Shown here piece by piece: positions 1 through 13,146 of a stretch of 64,000 nt of DNA (positions are counted from its first letter, which is position 1; every line of letters begins with the position of its first letter). A model generated the notes under the pieces. It did no database searches and was not told the DNA's origin. It saw nothing but the letters and a program-made list of their open reading frames with translations. Source of the stretch: Saturnia japonica (taxonomy: Eukaryota; Arthropoda; Insecta; Lepidoptera; Saturniidae); assembly GCA_033032175.1 (NCBI GenBank), contig CM065309.1, positions 3,472,001-3,536,000 on the forward strand, given 5' to 3'. The position numbers and the translations under genes are program-made.

Positions 1-1386
1 ACTTTTTAGCATGTCCTGTCTTAATATTCTTGGTATTATGATCCTATCACCTTTAAATAACAAATCTTTTATTATGACAATCTCATCTTGAAATTGGTAA
101 TATGGTTTTAAGTCATCTTCAACATCTTTATAAAATTTTGGCCAGCCATTAAGGCAAACAACTTTAAGTTTACTCATAACCCTGTCTTTATCTGCTGCTT
201 TTGAAAGTCTTTCCCAACATTCAGGCGTAACTGGTAAATTTTGCAGTAATAAACAGATTTGCAATTCTATGTCATCTTCAAAATTGGTCTCATGATCACA
301 GCCACTCACTGAAAAATCTCTTGATAGTGTATCCGCAATATATAAATATTTTCCTGGGGTATATACAACATTCAGACAAAAAGGTTGCAGTCGCATCATC
401 ATTTTCTGTAATCTCGCTGGTACCTTACATAATGGCTTATTCATAATTCCAATAATGGGCTTATGATCAGTTTCTACCCTAACTGAATTTCTCCCAATCA
501 AATACTGTTTGAATTTTTCTACTCCAAAACATATGGTCAGCAACTCTTTTTCTATTTGGGAGTATCTCACCTGTACCTCAGTTAATGCTTTTGAAGCATA
601 AGCAATTGGACATCCTTCTTGAAGCAAAACTGCACCCAATCCAACAGAACTTGCATCCACACTAAGTGTTAATTCCTTTTCTGGCTCATAAAATACTAAT
701 ACGGGCGCATTAGTTATTAGTTTTTTCAGTTGCTCAAAACACCTCTCATGATTATTTTCCCATCTATAATCAACATCAATTTTCAAAAGATGCCTTAACG
801 GTTCTGTTATTTCAGCATATCCTGGAATAAATCTAGATACATAATTAAACATTCCTAGTACTCGTTGCAAGGCTTTTTTATCTTTGGGATGTGCTAATTC
901 AGTTACTGCCTTAACCTTCTCTTTATCAATGCTTACTCCATTTTTACTAATATGTCCCAAGAAAGTAACTTCATTTACAAAAAACTGACACTTTTGTGGA
1001 TTAAATTTTATTTGATTCTCTTTAGCTCTAGTCAATACTCTACATAAAATCTTTTGCAATTCTTTCTCTGATTCAGCCCAACAAAGCACATCGTCTTGAA
1101 AAGTAGCAACCTGGTCAATGTCCTGAAATGTATCACAGACCACTTTGTGAAATATTTCAGGTGCTGGTGAAATTCCAAATGGTAAGCGTAAGAATCTATA
1201 CCTTCCCCATGCTGTTTGAAAGGTACACAACCTTGAACTACTATCATCTAGAGGGCACATCCAAAATGCTGACTGAGCATCTAATTTACAATATACCTTA
1301 GCACCCGCTAGACGTGCTGTAATATCTTCAATTCTAGGAAAAGGAAAATGTGCTCTCTTCAAAGCCTTGTTTAACGGTCTAGGATC
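1..1386 (-). pseudogene. pol continuation: RT and RNase H, cut by window edge
   Basis: The frame continues after the TAA at 1388-1390 with no further stop that I see down to base 1. Recognisable blocks in order: DPRPLNKALKRAHFPFPRIE, KLDAQSAFW, LPFGISPAPEIF, ATFQDDVL (RT catalytic aspartates near 1090-1100), FLGH, and the RNase H stretch LTLSVDASSVGLGAVL with IAYASKALT and RVETDHKP. The end near base 1 is the linker before integrase. With the upstream stop bypassed this would be ordinary Ty3/gypsy pol; as it stands it lies downstream of a nonsense codon. Confidence 0.8.
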
Positions 1387-2781
1387 TTAACATATACGGA
1401 GAGAACCATCTTTCTTCTGTACTACAATCATCTGACTTACCCAGTCAGTTGGTTCAGTCACTGGGGCAATGATACCCTTTTTCACTAAATTATCCAACTC
1501 TTGTTTAACTTTAGTCATTAAACTATAAGGCAATCTCCTGGCTGGGGAAACAACAGGCTTTACATCTTCACTTATTTCTAATTTTATCTTAAAGGGCAAA
1601 CAGCCTATATTCCCATCAAACAAATCCTTGAAACTCTCTGGAATAATAGATTCTAAACTTTTATTGATCTGGTCCACTCTCTGAATGAGTCCAAGCAGTT
1701 CAGAACTTTCCAAACCCAATAAATTATAACAATCTGAACCTATAACATAAAATTCAATTGGATAAACTTTTGATTTGTACTGACAATTAAGAATACATTT
1801 ACCAATGACAGGCACTTTTCCCTTAGTAAAAGAAGTGATCTTAACATTAGTATTTTTTAAATCTTTTGATCTTAGACCTAACTTTAAAAACTGCTTTTCA
1901 CTAAGTACATTGCATTGTGCACCAGAGTCAACCTTAAAGCTAACCAGTAATGTATTTATTTTTAGACTAACACAATACCATGAAAACTTTTTTTTATTTT
2001 CCAATGATAATATTGCTACATTATATCCAGTATCACCATCACTATCCTCCTCTAATATATTTATTTTTTTAGTTTTACACTTTTTTGCAAAATGATTCTT
2101 TTTCTTACAAATAGCACATGTTTTTCCATAAGCCGGGCACTTCCCATAGTCATGTTTATATCCACAATATTGACACTCTCTGTTATTTTCCGTTTTCTTC
2201 TTTACTATGTCTATATCTACTTCTTTCTTAATATTTGGCTCACAAACTTTTTCCATTTGACTTACTTGCTTATCAACAACAGTATGATTTCGGCAAATAT
2301 CTAACGATTTTTCCAAGGTGAGGTTCGTTGCTCCAAGAAGCTGTCTCTGTAGCCCAGGGTTATTAATGCCACAAATGAATAAATCCCTTACCAGCTCATC
2401 CTGGATTACACCAAAATTACAAGACTGGCTCATCCTCTTCAGTACCGTCATATATTGTTCAAACGATTCTTCAGTCTGCTGCTTCCTTGTGAATATTTGA
2501 TACCTCTCATAAGTTACGTTAGTTTTAGGTATAAAATGGCCGTCAAACTTTTCTAACAAGCTACATAGTGTTTCTTCATTTGAACATTTAAATGTTTCAT
2601 AAATATCTAAACAATAATCACCCCCATGGTGTAATAATATGCCAATTTTCTGTTTTTCTTTCGCTTCTGCATAATAAGCATCACAATATAAGTAAGAAAT
2701 TGTCTCTTGAACAATCTCCAATTATTGTGCATATCACCCTCCGTCGACAATGTAGCAAATCCCTTCAGACTTGGCTCCATG
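1387..2781 (-). pseudogene. gag-protease-RT N-terminus of the gypsy element
   Basis: The long open frame covers 2721-1387 (444 codons) but opens with a TTG. A better gag start is the ATG at 2781-2779, just inside the PBS, whose frame joins the main one only through a 1-nt shift near 2705. Visible domains: gag/capsid-like residues 1-160 (including GILLHHGGDYCLDIYETF), CCHC-type knuckles at residues 183-195 and 202-215, protease DSGA at 265-268, and the first RT block ending KKDGSLRIC. A TAA at 1388-1390 interrupts the conserved block that normally continues into DPRPLNK. Gag packages the RNA, and the protease would mature the polyprotein. Confidence 0.8.
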
Positions 2782-2808
2782 ATTCCTAATTGTTTACCGC
2801 TGTCACCA

Positions 2809-2964
2809 TGTTTTATTGTTCAATGAAAGATTAACTGGATTTTCAAGTAAATTGTATTTTTATGTTCCGAAAATGTCTTACAATGATCGTACCAACTTCC
2901 ATAGACATAAATCACATATCATAGATTATCCGTAGACAAGCATCATAGATTATTACTTACAACA
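2809..2964 (-). repeat. 5' LTR of the gypsy element
   Basis: A 156-bp segment with TG...CA ends. Read on the minus strand it starts TGTTGTAAGT and ends in AATAAAACA immediately before a TGGTGACAGCGG primer-binding-like sequence (about 2797-2808). Position, termini and the PBS just inside support the call. The partner LTR lies outside the window, so it cannot be verified by comparison. Confidence 0.5.
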
Positions 2965-5591
2965 CCCATGATACCCAGATAGCTGATAGCCGCTGCTAGC
3001 TATGTTAATACCGATACGGTACGTTAGAGGCATGGCAACCGTTTTCAGTTACGTTTCGCTATAGCGGACACATGGCTAGTATGTATTACTCATGTCATGG
3101 AGTACTATCCGTAAATAGGGAAATAATACTCTACTCTATGACAGAAACTGCTTGAAGGTAGAGGTGGGTGATTATGAATAATTATATAATCGAGACATAG
3201 ATTATAAATAATTTGCATTATCGAGTTATTTCGATATTGAGTGCTCGTTCATAATTTAATTGGAATATGATTATGAATGATCAATATGATCATTCATAAT
3301 CGAGCCCTTTACGTATACTCAGGGTGGGCGATTATGAATGATTTATGAATTGATATATAATGTACTTGTTATATTATTAAAAAGGTAGAGTCTGAAGCTA
3401 AAAAAAGATTGCTCAGTCGTAAACAAAGTTATTTACAAGAGCATAATTATATATGAATTACCTAATAAAAGGTCATTCGACCGTAATAATTACTAATCCT
3501 ATCAAATTAGTAACCTTGCTAGTAGTTACTAATTGCTATAATCGAGATATTTAGAGGCATCTTCTTAAATGAATGATTACGTATATCTCATAATGTCATA
3601 ATCATAATCGACCACCGCTATTTGAAGGTCTTTTGAAGGTGAAAAATATCAGCTGTGGGCTACTGTGGCCTGTGTTTGTGTTATTTAAATAAAATGTTGA
3701 AAAATTAAAACTACTATTGTACTGTACGTAGATTATAGTACATAGGTAAATAGACCTACCAATGGTTAGGTACAAATGCACAATAGGTACATGATAGTGA
3801 ATACACTCTTTGAGCAGAAGTGCTAGATTTGAAAAATTCAATCTATGAAATAGGTTTTTTTGTTCTTTAGCTTTTCTTACTGTCTTACATGTTTCTGTAG
3901 TTTCAATGGAATTGTTTTAATACATTTAAGTAAAACAGTAGATGAATAATTTTGATAAACAAGTATGGTCGCGATAAACTGAGTTATGATTTAAATAAAT
4001 ACTGTGGCGTCTCAAACCTATACCAAGAAAATAGATATTTGCATAGGTATGTAAACTTTCTTTAGTAAATTCCTTGCATTCTCTCTGGTTTTGTTCATCT
4101 CATTAGATGTAAACATGGTGACACATATTTCATTATTAAATTTTATAATGATTATTATAACAGTCAACCTAACTTCAAATAGTCAAAAGCAAAGAAAAAA
4201 TGTTTTCTTCAAATAATTCATAATTTATTTTAGGTTGCTAACCTTTGATTATGACATTAAAATATAATCAAAGTTGCTAATATAATTATTAATTTCTTAA
4301 GAAAATAATACTAATTGTAAATAAAGCTGAAGTTAGTATGAAAACATGTTAGTATGTACCAACAGAGTATGTATTTACCTATATCTTGCTTACCTACACA
4401 ATGCTTAGTAGAGTTCTAGACTAGTAGTATAAGCAGAGTCAATTGTCATTATTCAAAGTTTCAGGACATTGTAACATCATTACACCCCAATTTGAAACAG
4501 ATATGGTTAAAATTTAGAATCGTTTGCCAAGCGGAGGGGTTTGGGAGCGGGGGGTGTCCCTAAGCCCTATGACACTACTCCCATTACAAGGTAACTCACC
4601 AAAGCTAAGTTATAGGGGTTCATAGTTTCAAGGTCAAATTTGAAATTTCCACATCATGTAAGCCCGTTATAATTTTAGAGGCAAGAAATGAATCAGGAAG
4701 GGCGACGGGTGCAGCCACCCACCCTCTTGACCCAATTCCATGAAGAAATAACCGTTCCTAGCCAGAAAATTTAAGGTTTTGATGGGATTTTACTCAGAAC
4801 AACCATGATAAGTGATAAAATTAGGACTTGGCACTGTCCGGCTGCTTTCGTGGCACACTGACTTTGCTCCCTCGGCTCATGCTTAAACTTAAACTTATCG
4901 CAAGACATCTAACAAACTTGTCGCTCCCTTCGGTCGCTACTTGCTACCTATTTGTTGACAAATTACTAAAATTTTTATAAAACTTTAGAATCCTAAACAT
5001 AACATACTTTTACGCCTGTTAGGTTTCACGCCGAAGGGTTAGGCAGAGGTGTACTACTGTGGTTTTAATAAATTTAATTTTTCAATAAAACAACACATTT
5101 TCTAAGTTTTCATTTAATACAAATGTAATTAATTGCCCTAATTAATTCCTCAAAGGGATCTTTCTTTTGTTTGTTTCATAGGCATACATTAAGTAAAATG
5201 CTTGTGACAATGTAATTTTTATATTCTCAAACCATCTGTTCCTTTACCTCGACTTTTGATTTGGCTCTACATGGACTTCTGTTACATACAAATGGTCCAA
5301 CTGTTTTGTTTGTTGTATACTCCACATGCATTAACATTTTATGATAATTACATAACTTTGTTTTTTTTAATCATTTGTTTTTCTTCTGCGAATGCGATGG
5401 CTTCTTCACATGAACCAAGTTGGTCGACTTCAACCACTTCCAACCCTGAATTCGTGCCAAACGATTCTAAATCCAACCCGCAGATACTTACCTATTGACA
5501 TTTAAGCCCTGTTAGTTTGTAACAGAGGTTTTGGCTTAAACTTCATGTCTAGACAACAAATACATACAAATATAAGTAATTGGATATGTCG
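2965..5591. other. A+T-rich intergenic DNA without recognised gene
   Basis: No convincing coding sequence. It contains a perfect 14-bp palindrome with a 5-nt spacer at 3269-3301 (GATTATGAATGATC and its complement), inside a stretch with repeated GATTATGAAT words (3168-3360). At 4500-4740 there is a more GC-rich patch (GGGAGCGGGGGGTGTCCC) that looks like part of a dispersed repeat but which I cannot name. The short ORF at 5256-5498 has no recognisable features. Confidence 0.4.
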
Positions 5592-6120
5592 CCTGGTTTA
5601 AATGATTCCAGTCCAGTTATCGAACATAGTGCTGGACTAGAATAATGATTGTTTACATTATTCCAGTCATCTAGAAACCGTTAAAGTGTCAACACTGCTG
5701 TGACATTGATTTCAAGAAGGCAGCAAAATTTTTTTATAAACATGCTTTATTGATCAGATTGATAAGGAACAAAAAAAATAAACAGATTTATATTCCCAGT
5801 TAGGTTCATGTAAACATACAAGTTCTCTGTATAAAGTAACAACCTGTAAAGCTTAACCTTCTGTTAACTTTTTCACCATTGTTACAAAAACAACCTTCCC
5901 ACAAGAACAACAATACCTGTTCACTTTATGACGTATCTGCCAGCACTGGATTGGCCGTTTACATGACTCCAGTTGTGCTAGTATATTTGCACTGGATTGA
6001 AAAGTAGAATGCTAATCCAGTTACTGGACTGGATCCCTCACTGGATGTATTGCAATTAAATTATTCCAGTTCCAATCTAGCCTTGGATCTAATCACTGGA
6101 CTGGAATGATGTAAACCAGG
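5592..6120. mobile_element. MITE-like element with 26-bp terminal inverted repeats
   Basis: The left end (CCTGGTTTAAATGATTCCAG...) and the right end (...CTGGAATGATGTAAACCAGG) are inverted copies over 26 bp with two mismatches. The 529-bp interior has no ORF and carries further CCAGT/ACTGG words. I see no clear target duplication (GTCG before, TAAAAG after), so the transposase family cannot be assigned. Confidence 0.6.
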
Positions 6121-6458
6121 TAAAAGCCAGTATTTATTACATAATTATGTTTATTTATTAAACACAATGCAGCCAAATAGCACACATATGTCTAATACAT
6201 ATATGAAAACCTATTACAGGTTATTATAGTATGTTACTTATGTTTTAAACTCAGTAATACTAATAAAAGTTTTTAAGGTATTTGTGTTAGGTTATTTAAT
6301 AACATCTCTAAGCACTTTATTGTTTTTCCAGACAATAAGTTCAAGAACCATATCGAGTAGGTATTATTGTCAAAAGGTTATCAATATCAAAATATTACAT
6401 ACTATAGTGGTGGATCAATATTTGAATGACAGTGATGTCTAGAAATGACTCCTCTCTC

Positions 6459-6965
6459 TACATCTATACAATTAATAAAATCGAAGTGTTTGTCTGTAAT
6501 GTCAAAATAACAGCTTTTTACTAAATGTATAACAAAGTTCAAATGGTATTTTGAAAATTTTCTCTGCCTGTCTGTGTGTTCTGGGTAATCTTCGAAACAG
6601 TTGGACCGATTTCGATCGAACTTTCTCTGGCAGATAGCTGGTGTTATAAGGAGTAACTTATGCTTCAGAATAAGAATAATCAATTCGGAAAAACAAATAA
6701 TTTCAGCAGCTTAAATGGCTTAAGCCGAGTGAATGATAAGAGATATATCAAATTAATGTAGCACATAATTGTAGATATTAAAAAGACCTATAAAAGAGTG
6801 AGCGAGAGCATTTGTCTATCTTTTATGGATCATCCACAATAATGGTTTTTGTCTTTAAAATAACAGAGCGGGAGGATCATGATTCGCGTGTGTGCCCGAT
6901 CGACGCCGCGACGGCAATCTGTAGATTCTGTAGTCCATGCGAGTGCAGCCGCGGGCACAGCTAGT
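6459..6965 (-). repeat. dispersed repeat family R, copy 1
   Basis: About 500 bp shared with copies at 7544-8050, 11716-12222 and 13147-13667. Read on the minus strand it starts at CTAGCTGTGCCCGCGGC, has the CGTGGACTAC-type block, a CCGAATTGATT block, a TCCGAAACGGTTG-like block and ends at AATTGTATAG. This style of sequence (GTGCCCGCGGCTTCG near the end) is common in lepidopteran genomes. No coding capacity is visible. Confidence 0.55.
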
Positions 6966-7543
6966 TATTGATAAACCTCATTATGTTTGTTGTCAGCTCT
7001 TTTTGATGACTGGGATAATTTCCAAAGTTGTGCAAAATTCATAAGTTTATACTAAATAAAGTAGATATTAGTTTCATTTCATTGAACTAACCCTGTGAGT
7101 TATATTAATAAGCTTACATTCACCAACTTTCATGTTGAACTGTCAAACAGTTTTGGAGCTTATCCTTCTTATATTATGTACTAAGATCCATTTTTATATA
7201 GGTACATAATATATCATATTGTTTCTTTTAGTCTTCTTTGGTTTTATCATAAAGCCAGGCATAGTGAACTCTGATACCAAGTATTAGGAACATTATAATA
7301 TTTGTCTGTATTTACATTCATTAAATTGTATAACATAAGCATAGGTAAGCTGACAGTAAGCTGTAAGCACTCAAGTCAAGAATGAGTGAAACATCTTTTG
7401 TATCTTGCTTGATTAATATGAAACAAAACCCCCCATTGCATCTCCCTGTCTGTCTGAATACTATAAACTCAAAAACTACCAAACGGATTTTCATACAGTT
7501 TCCATCAATGGACGGGGTCATTTATGAGGAAGGTATATATTCA

Positions 7544-8050
7544 CTAGTTGAGCCCGCGGCTTCGGTCGCGTGGATTATAGAAAAACGTATAATGCTTTAA
7601 ACATGGTTTAATTAATATATCGGGATATTTTTTAAAAAAATTAAAATTTAAAAAAATCTAAATCCTATTTCTGCCTGATACGCTCACAACTGTAAACCTC
7701 AATTATTTTGTTAACATAGACAACAATTAATAATTTTCCATCTTACACGAAAAAAATTTAAGCGCCCGAATTGATTCACCATGACCAATTTTTTTTATAT
7801 GTGCGAAACCCTAATTTTTTTGTAAAATAAAAGTAGCTTAAGTTAGTCCCTATATCATCAGCTATCTGTCAATGAAATTCCCGCCAAAATCGGTCCAACC
7901 GTTTCGGAGATTACCCGGAACAAACATACAGACAGACAACATTTTTAATAATGGGCTTTTTGATATAGGTATCGTATATATTTTCATATGCATTTAGTAA
8001 AAAAACTATTATTTTGACTTTACAAACAGACACTTCAATTTTATTAATTG
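7544..8050 (+). repeat. dispersed repeat family R, copy 2
   Basis: Plus-strand copy starting at GAGCCCGCGGCTTCGGTCGC, with the shared blocks CGCCCGAATTGATTCACC, ATCATCAGCTATCTGTCA, CCAACCGTTTCGGAGATTAC and the terminal CACTTCAATTTTATTAATTG. The preceding stretch 7390-7540 (ACTACCAAACGGATTTTCAT) looks like the end of another dispersed repeat. Confidence 0.5.
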
Positions 8051-8597
8051 TTTATATATTCAAACAGCGATTTTAGGTTTAAGAGTTATTGGCTCGATTC
8101 CGCGGCCAAGGACCCCCTGCCCTTCCCCTCGAAATCGGGTGCGATAGATTGGACGGAGAAATAAGCTCTTTAGTTCGAATACGAATTTCCGCCTGCTACC
8201 TTTGTGATCATTTTTTTTTCCTTGAAATAAGTTTCTAGTTGTTATACATTGTTGGAGAACTAAGAAAACGGTTATGGTTTTAAAATAATCTGCTAGCCAA
8301 GTTCCATAACATTTTTTAAGGCCTTTTAGTGTAAAGAAGTCTATAAATATAATATTGAAATAATATCGTTTTTCGTCTCACATTTTATATTTGGACCGGT
8401 AATTGTTATTTTAATATTGATGAATAAACAATATTTAATCGTTCTTATAAATCGGAAGAAAAAATGAGATTTAAATTGATACACCTCCTAACGGGAATTT
8501 GTCACTTGTTTTGGTGGGGGCCACGGGGGTTGCGCGAAATTTACGCGCATTCAATAATTCAATGATTGTTCAGTTATTTTGTATGGTACATATATAC

Positions 8598-10085
8598 AGG
8601 GTGTCCCGTAAGGAATGGACCAACGCTATGATGGTGATAGAGGGTGGCATGATCTAATAGAAACACTAAAATTTATTGATCTAGGTTTAGTAGTTTTAAA
8701 GTTTTGAATTTTTTAAATGTTATCTTGAAATTCTCCTTCTATGAACACAAAATTTAAATTAAAAAATATATATATTATGTTTTTGTTTAACGAACTTAAA
8801 AAAACAAGTATCTTTATAATCAAAATGTTATTCTTGCTTAATTATGGGTATAACACAAAAATAAAAGCTAAAACATATGCAATAAAAAATGTGTGTGTGT
8901 ACCAGAGTACACAGGAAAGAAGTGAAACTTCTTTACGACATATCATTTTTCTACTATTTGCAACTTCACGAAAATGGGGTAGATAAGGCTTAAGCCTTAA
9001 GAAAAACAATTTTTTTGAATAAATAAATAATTTAAAACGAATAATTAAAAAATATGTACTTATACATATTTTTATTTTCTAATCGTGTTTTGTTTTATTT
9101 TTAAATTATTTTTTAATTTATATTTTTTATTGTTTTTAGAATTAATAATGTTCACTAGATTTACAGTCATATTTATTAATACTTGCTAATTTTAACAGAT
9201 TTATATATATTCACTGATACTTACAATCAAAAAGTGAGGTTAACCTAAAATAAATATTAAAATCATGCTCATACGTGTTGAATTTATAAAACGAAATATA
9301 TAATCACTCTCACTTTTCTTGTAAATTCACTTAAATTTGAATAAGTCTTTTTATTTTATCACTTTCAAATTAATATATTGTTATTCTTATTTCAAACCAA
9401 ACTTCAAAACTAATATATTGTTGTTATTATTATAATATATTACATTATATTCTTTACGTCACTATACTAAACTTTGATAAAAAAAGCAACATGGCGCGTA
9501 ACCGAAAAACGTGACGATTTTTCAAAAATTTCTCCCATACGTCGATAAAGAAGTTTCACTTCAAAAATTAATTGACAAAATATGCAATGTGATATTGTAA
9601 TGAAGCTGGTATAAAAAAATTGTATGGTAGCCTTGTGGAACTTTTATTTTAAAACACCTACAGTTCATACCGAATAGAATTAGGTATAATTCTATGGTAC
9701 ATATAAATTAATTAAAACTTTTTTGATTCATCATTCAATATTACGGACTATTTTTTGCCACGGCAAATAAAATAAAACAAATGTAACATTATTAATGAAA
9801 AAGTATTTATTGCGGTTCATTTTATTACAATAAATGCTCAAAATGCTTTCCTCTAACTCTTACGCACAACCGACATCTAATAAAATTTCTTTTTAAACTT
9901 CTTAGAGCCCACTTTTTATTTTTTACAGTTTCAGCAACAAGGTTCAGTTTTTGTCTTAACACACTCTCATTTATATTATTACTCTCATAGATTGCTACTT
10001 TAAAGTAACCCCACCCCATAGGAAATAATCCAAAGGGTTTAGGTCAGGCGAGCGTGGTGGCCAGGCTATATCACCTCCGCGTCCG
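8598..10085 (-). mobile_element. Tc1/mariner-superfamily remnant
   Basis: The minus-strand translation of 10085-9825 gives a transposase C-terminus: AWPPRSPDLNPLDYFLWG, with a frame slip near 10020, followed by about 50 residues ending HFEHLL. The SPDLNPLDYFLWG block is typical of DDE transposases of this superfamily. A CAGGGTGTCCCGTAAGG sequence at about 8599 resembles a terminal repeat seen on such elements; whether it belongs to this copy is inference. The interior 8740-9780 is A+T-rich and degenerate. The catalytic first aspartates are not visible. Confidence 0.5.
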
Positions 10086-11715
10086 TCTCACAAAATGATA
10101 TAGCTAATAAAAGTTTATAGTTACAGTTACAGCCTGCACTACAGATTATCCTAATCAAATGATATGATATTTTTTTATAAAATGATTAGGTTCAATAATT
10201 CTCGACACGAGATTTTTTTTTTTTTTTTTGAAAATCCATACTTAACTTTAGTTATTCTTATTATTTAAAATCGATGTGATGGGTTTTTAGAACACATTTC
10301 TCTATCTCTTATAGTTTCAGAGTTCCTCCACTGGCCCATTTCAATGTTACATCTACACCTGTATACATATAGGTGCACTGCTATTCAAAAGAACTAAATA
10401 TTTAGTTAATATAATACTAATGTTAGGGAAGCTCGAAAACTCAGACTTGTCTGTAATATTCGGATATTTGTAAGCCTTGTAGGCATCCTGTTATTAAGTT
10501 GTTTCCATAGGGATGATGCTATTGCTCCCCATTCTCTATGGAGCTGATCTGCTCATGATCTCATGTGAGTGCATGAAATCTATCGCAGTCGTCTATCCAG
10601 ACGAGTTTTATTGGATTTGGATCTTGGAATTTAAGGGAATAAACAAAAATTCTTAGCTCAACCTGTGTTTATGTTGTTGTGTATCTGCCTTTAATTGAGT
10701 GGTTCTCTTTCTGTTCCAAGATTCCCTTGACTCTATCGAGGTCACCAACCACATCATGAGAAAAATATTCTCAAACCATTACAGAATCCATTTGCTGTTT
10801 GACTGTTAGACTTATGCCTTCTGGGTGAATTTTTTCAAAGGGCATTCGACGATCTTACAATCTAGGAACCTGCCACGGCGCGGCGGCGTGGCGTTTTCTC
10901 CAATCGCGACTTCTGTGTTTTTGTTTTTTTTGTCGTTGGGTTGTTTGGCGATTTTGCGTTACATCCCATGTGTATGTATATCTTCACCGTTCGCTTTTTT
11001 TGGTACATTTGATTGCTTGATCCAATTATATAAAACTATACTTTTACTTACAGTTCAAAAAATCTGTGTAAAACTGTTACATAGTCACTTTTTCTTCTTT
11101 TACTGATTCGCTTTGCACGGCTGTCATTTGTTTAACCTTTAACAAAGAAAAAACTCGTGATTTAATTAATATGTCCGGAAAGTTTTGGACGGCAGTGTTT
11201 ATTATTGTTTATTTATTGGTTGAATGTGAATCAAATTATATCATAGGAGGAAAAGTCCCCGAAAGTGTTAGAATATAGTGTGTCGAATCTCGTATAGCAA
11301 TAGCTAAAATTTACTTGATATGTATCATGTATGGGATTAGGAATAGGGTAAAAACCATTCGTTAGAACAAACAAAAGCGAGTGCTAAATGGCTGTTACAG
11401 TTTTGATTAAACACGTGCATTTATGTAACGTTATTACCTATTGAAACCTGATTGAAATGTTCTCAGAGCGTTACCGTGATATTAACTGAGACTGATCACG
11501 AGATCGACACGAGACACCAACACCAGAGATACCACAAACAATAAACTGTTCAGATTCAAGCGGAGTGTTCCTCGCACTGAACAAATAATATTAATCTAGT
11601 TTACAACATGATAATGTTGTGTTGCTTATCCAAACAAAGTTTTTATCATCAGGTAGGTCAGTATTATATGAAATTGTCGTTTGGTTAGGAATTACAAATT
11701 CAAATTTATTTTAAA
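10086..11715. other. intergenic DNA, no recognised gene
   Basis: Contains a 20-bp T tract near 10211-10230 and a 93-codon ORF (10825-11106), mostly hydrophobic and starting in a GC-rich patch, which I do not recognise and would not call a gene. Nothing else supportable. Confidence 0.4.
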
Positions 11716-12222
11716 CTAGCTGTGCCCGTGGCTTCGCGCACGTGGACTACATAATGCCCGCGCAAATTTTACTCACCCGCTCCCGGCTTTTTTAAAGACA
11801 AAAGTGCTTATTGTGGGTGTTCATTAAACGATATACGTATGGTCTCGTTGACTTTTTTGTGTCTACAATTGTGAAGTAAATTAATTTGCTATATCTCTTA
11901 TGGTTTACTCAGCGTAAGCCATTTAAGCGCCCGAATTGATTCACCGCGACCAGTTTTTTTTTAATTTGTGCGGAACTCTAATTCTTTTTCTAAAACAAAA
12001 GTAGCCTAAGTTATTCCCTATAACATCAGCTATTTATCAGTGAAAGTCCCGTAAAAATCAGTCCAACCGTTTCGGAGATTATCCGGAACAAACAGACAGA
12101 CAAAAATTTAATATTTTTTTTGTTGTTGTTTAAGTATCGTATATACTTTCAAATGCATTTACTAAAAAACTGTTGTTTTGACATTACAAAAGGACACTTC
12201 AATTTTATTTAATTGTATAGAT
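11716..12222 (+). repeat. dispersed repeat family R, copy 3 (left arm of inverted pair)
   Basis: Begins CTAGCTGTGCCCGTGGCTTC and ends CAATTTTATTTAATTGTATAG. It is in inverted orientation to copy 4 at 13147-13667, and the two arms enclose a mariner remnant. Confidence 0.6.
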
Positions 12223-13146
12223 TAGTTGATATATCAATAAATCAAATATTTTCGTGGTTACTTTTTGTATTGATAAGAGATGGCGCTATCACGATTTTGT
12301 ACTGGGCATCGTTTGATTTGTTACATCGTGTATGGATTTGTTTTTTTAAACGAATTGCAATTTTGTTTATTTCTATAGATTTAGGCTTGTGTTTTTGTGT
12401 TTCGAATTTAGTGATTAATTTATTTTCGCACCATTTGACTTTTCTTTGACACCGTTCTTTTCACAAAATGGAAAACATAAAATATCGCGTTATTTACGGA
12501 TATGAGTTCCACCGTGGCATCAGCGCTGCAGAAACAGCTCGAAGGATTAATGATGTGTATGGGGAAGCTACTGTAAGCTACGTTTTTGATTCAGTTTTCG
12601 TTCTGGAAATTTTAACCTACGAAACAAACCCCGTGGACGGCCGAAGATCCTAGTTGATAATGAAGAATTAAAGGTGATCGTGGAAGCGGCTCCATCGCAA
12701 ATCACGTCAGAATTAGCAGCACGCTTCTGTGTGAGTGATAAAACACTTTTAATTCACTTGAAACAAATTGGAAAAGTGAAAAAGCTCAAGAAATGGGTAC
12801 TCATGAATTTACAGAAACACACCAACAAACATGCATTGAGTGTTGCGTTACATTAAGCAGCCGGAGTTTTGAGTTATATTCTTACTTGTGACGAAAAATG
12901 AATCCTTTACGACAATCGGAAACGCTCATCACAGTAGTTGAACCCAGGAGAACCCGTCAAATCCTGTCCCAAACGAAAATTAACTCCGAAAAGGTACTGG
13001 TGAGTGTTTGGTGGACCAGTGCGAGTGTTACACGCCACAGCTTCCTAAGATCTGTCCAGACGATAACGGCAGATCTGTAATATCAACAATTAGTAGTAAT
13101 TAAGTCGTAATATTTTGCTTTATTGTAATACATTATTACATTATCT
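12223..13146 (+). mobile_element. mariner remnant between inverted family-R repeats
   Basis: The region 12390-13080 is homologous to the reverse strand of the better preserved mariner at 17755-20737, sharing the 5' leader (ACACCGTTCTTTTCACAAAATG) and the transposase start. No terminal repeats of the TTAGGTCC type are seen here, so the ends are lost. Confidence 0.65.
12468..13080 (+). pseudogene. mariner transposase, broken
   Basis: Three fragments in series. 12468-12653 is the N-terminal helix-turn-helix region (MENIKYRVIYGYEFHRG..SAAETARRI). 12674-12856 has SELAARFCVSDKTLLIHLKQ. 12898-13080 has NPLRQSETLITVVEPRRTRQ and SVWWTSASV, around the first catalytic aspartate region. The C-terminal NARPHT and YSPDLAPTDYH blocks are missing. 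Several frameshifts and an internal deletion make it non-functional. Confidence 0.7.

Larger units (their letters stand above)
1..2964 (-). mobile_element. Ty3/gypsy LTR retrotransposon (Mag-like), truncated by window edge
   Basis: A minus-strand LTR element runs off the left edge. From 5' to 3' (descending coordinates) it shows an LTR (2964-2809), a primer-binding-like site, gag with two zinc knuckles, an aspartic protease, reverse transcriptase, RNase H and the start of the region before integrase. The order protease-RT-RNase H and the DSGA protease motif place it in Ty3/gypsy. The short LTR and FQDD at the RT active site resemble the Mag group (family knowledge, moderate certainty). It carries at least one frameshift and one nonsense codon, so this copy looks inactive. 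Confidence 0.85.

Noticed and set aside
1032..1247. 71-codon minus-strand ORF
   Set aside because: Shadow of the gypsy RT frame read one base out of phase.
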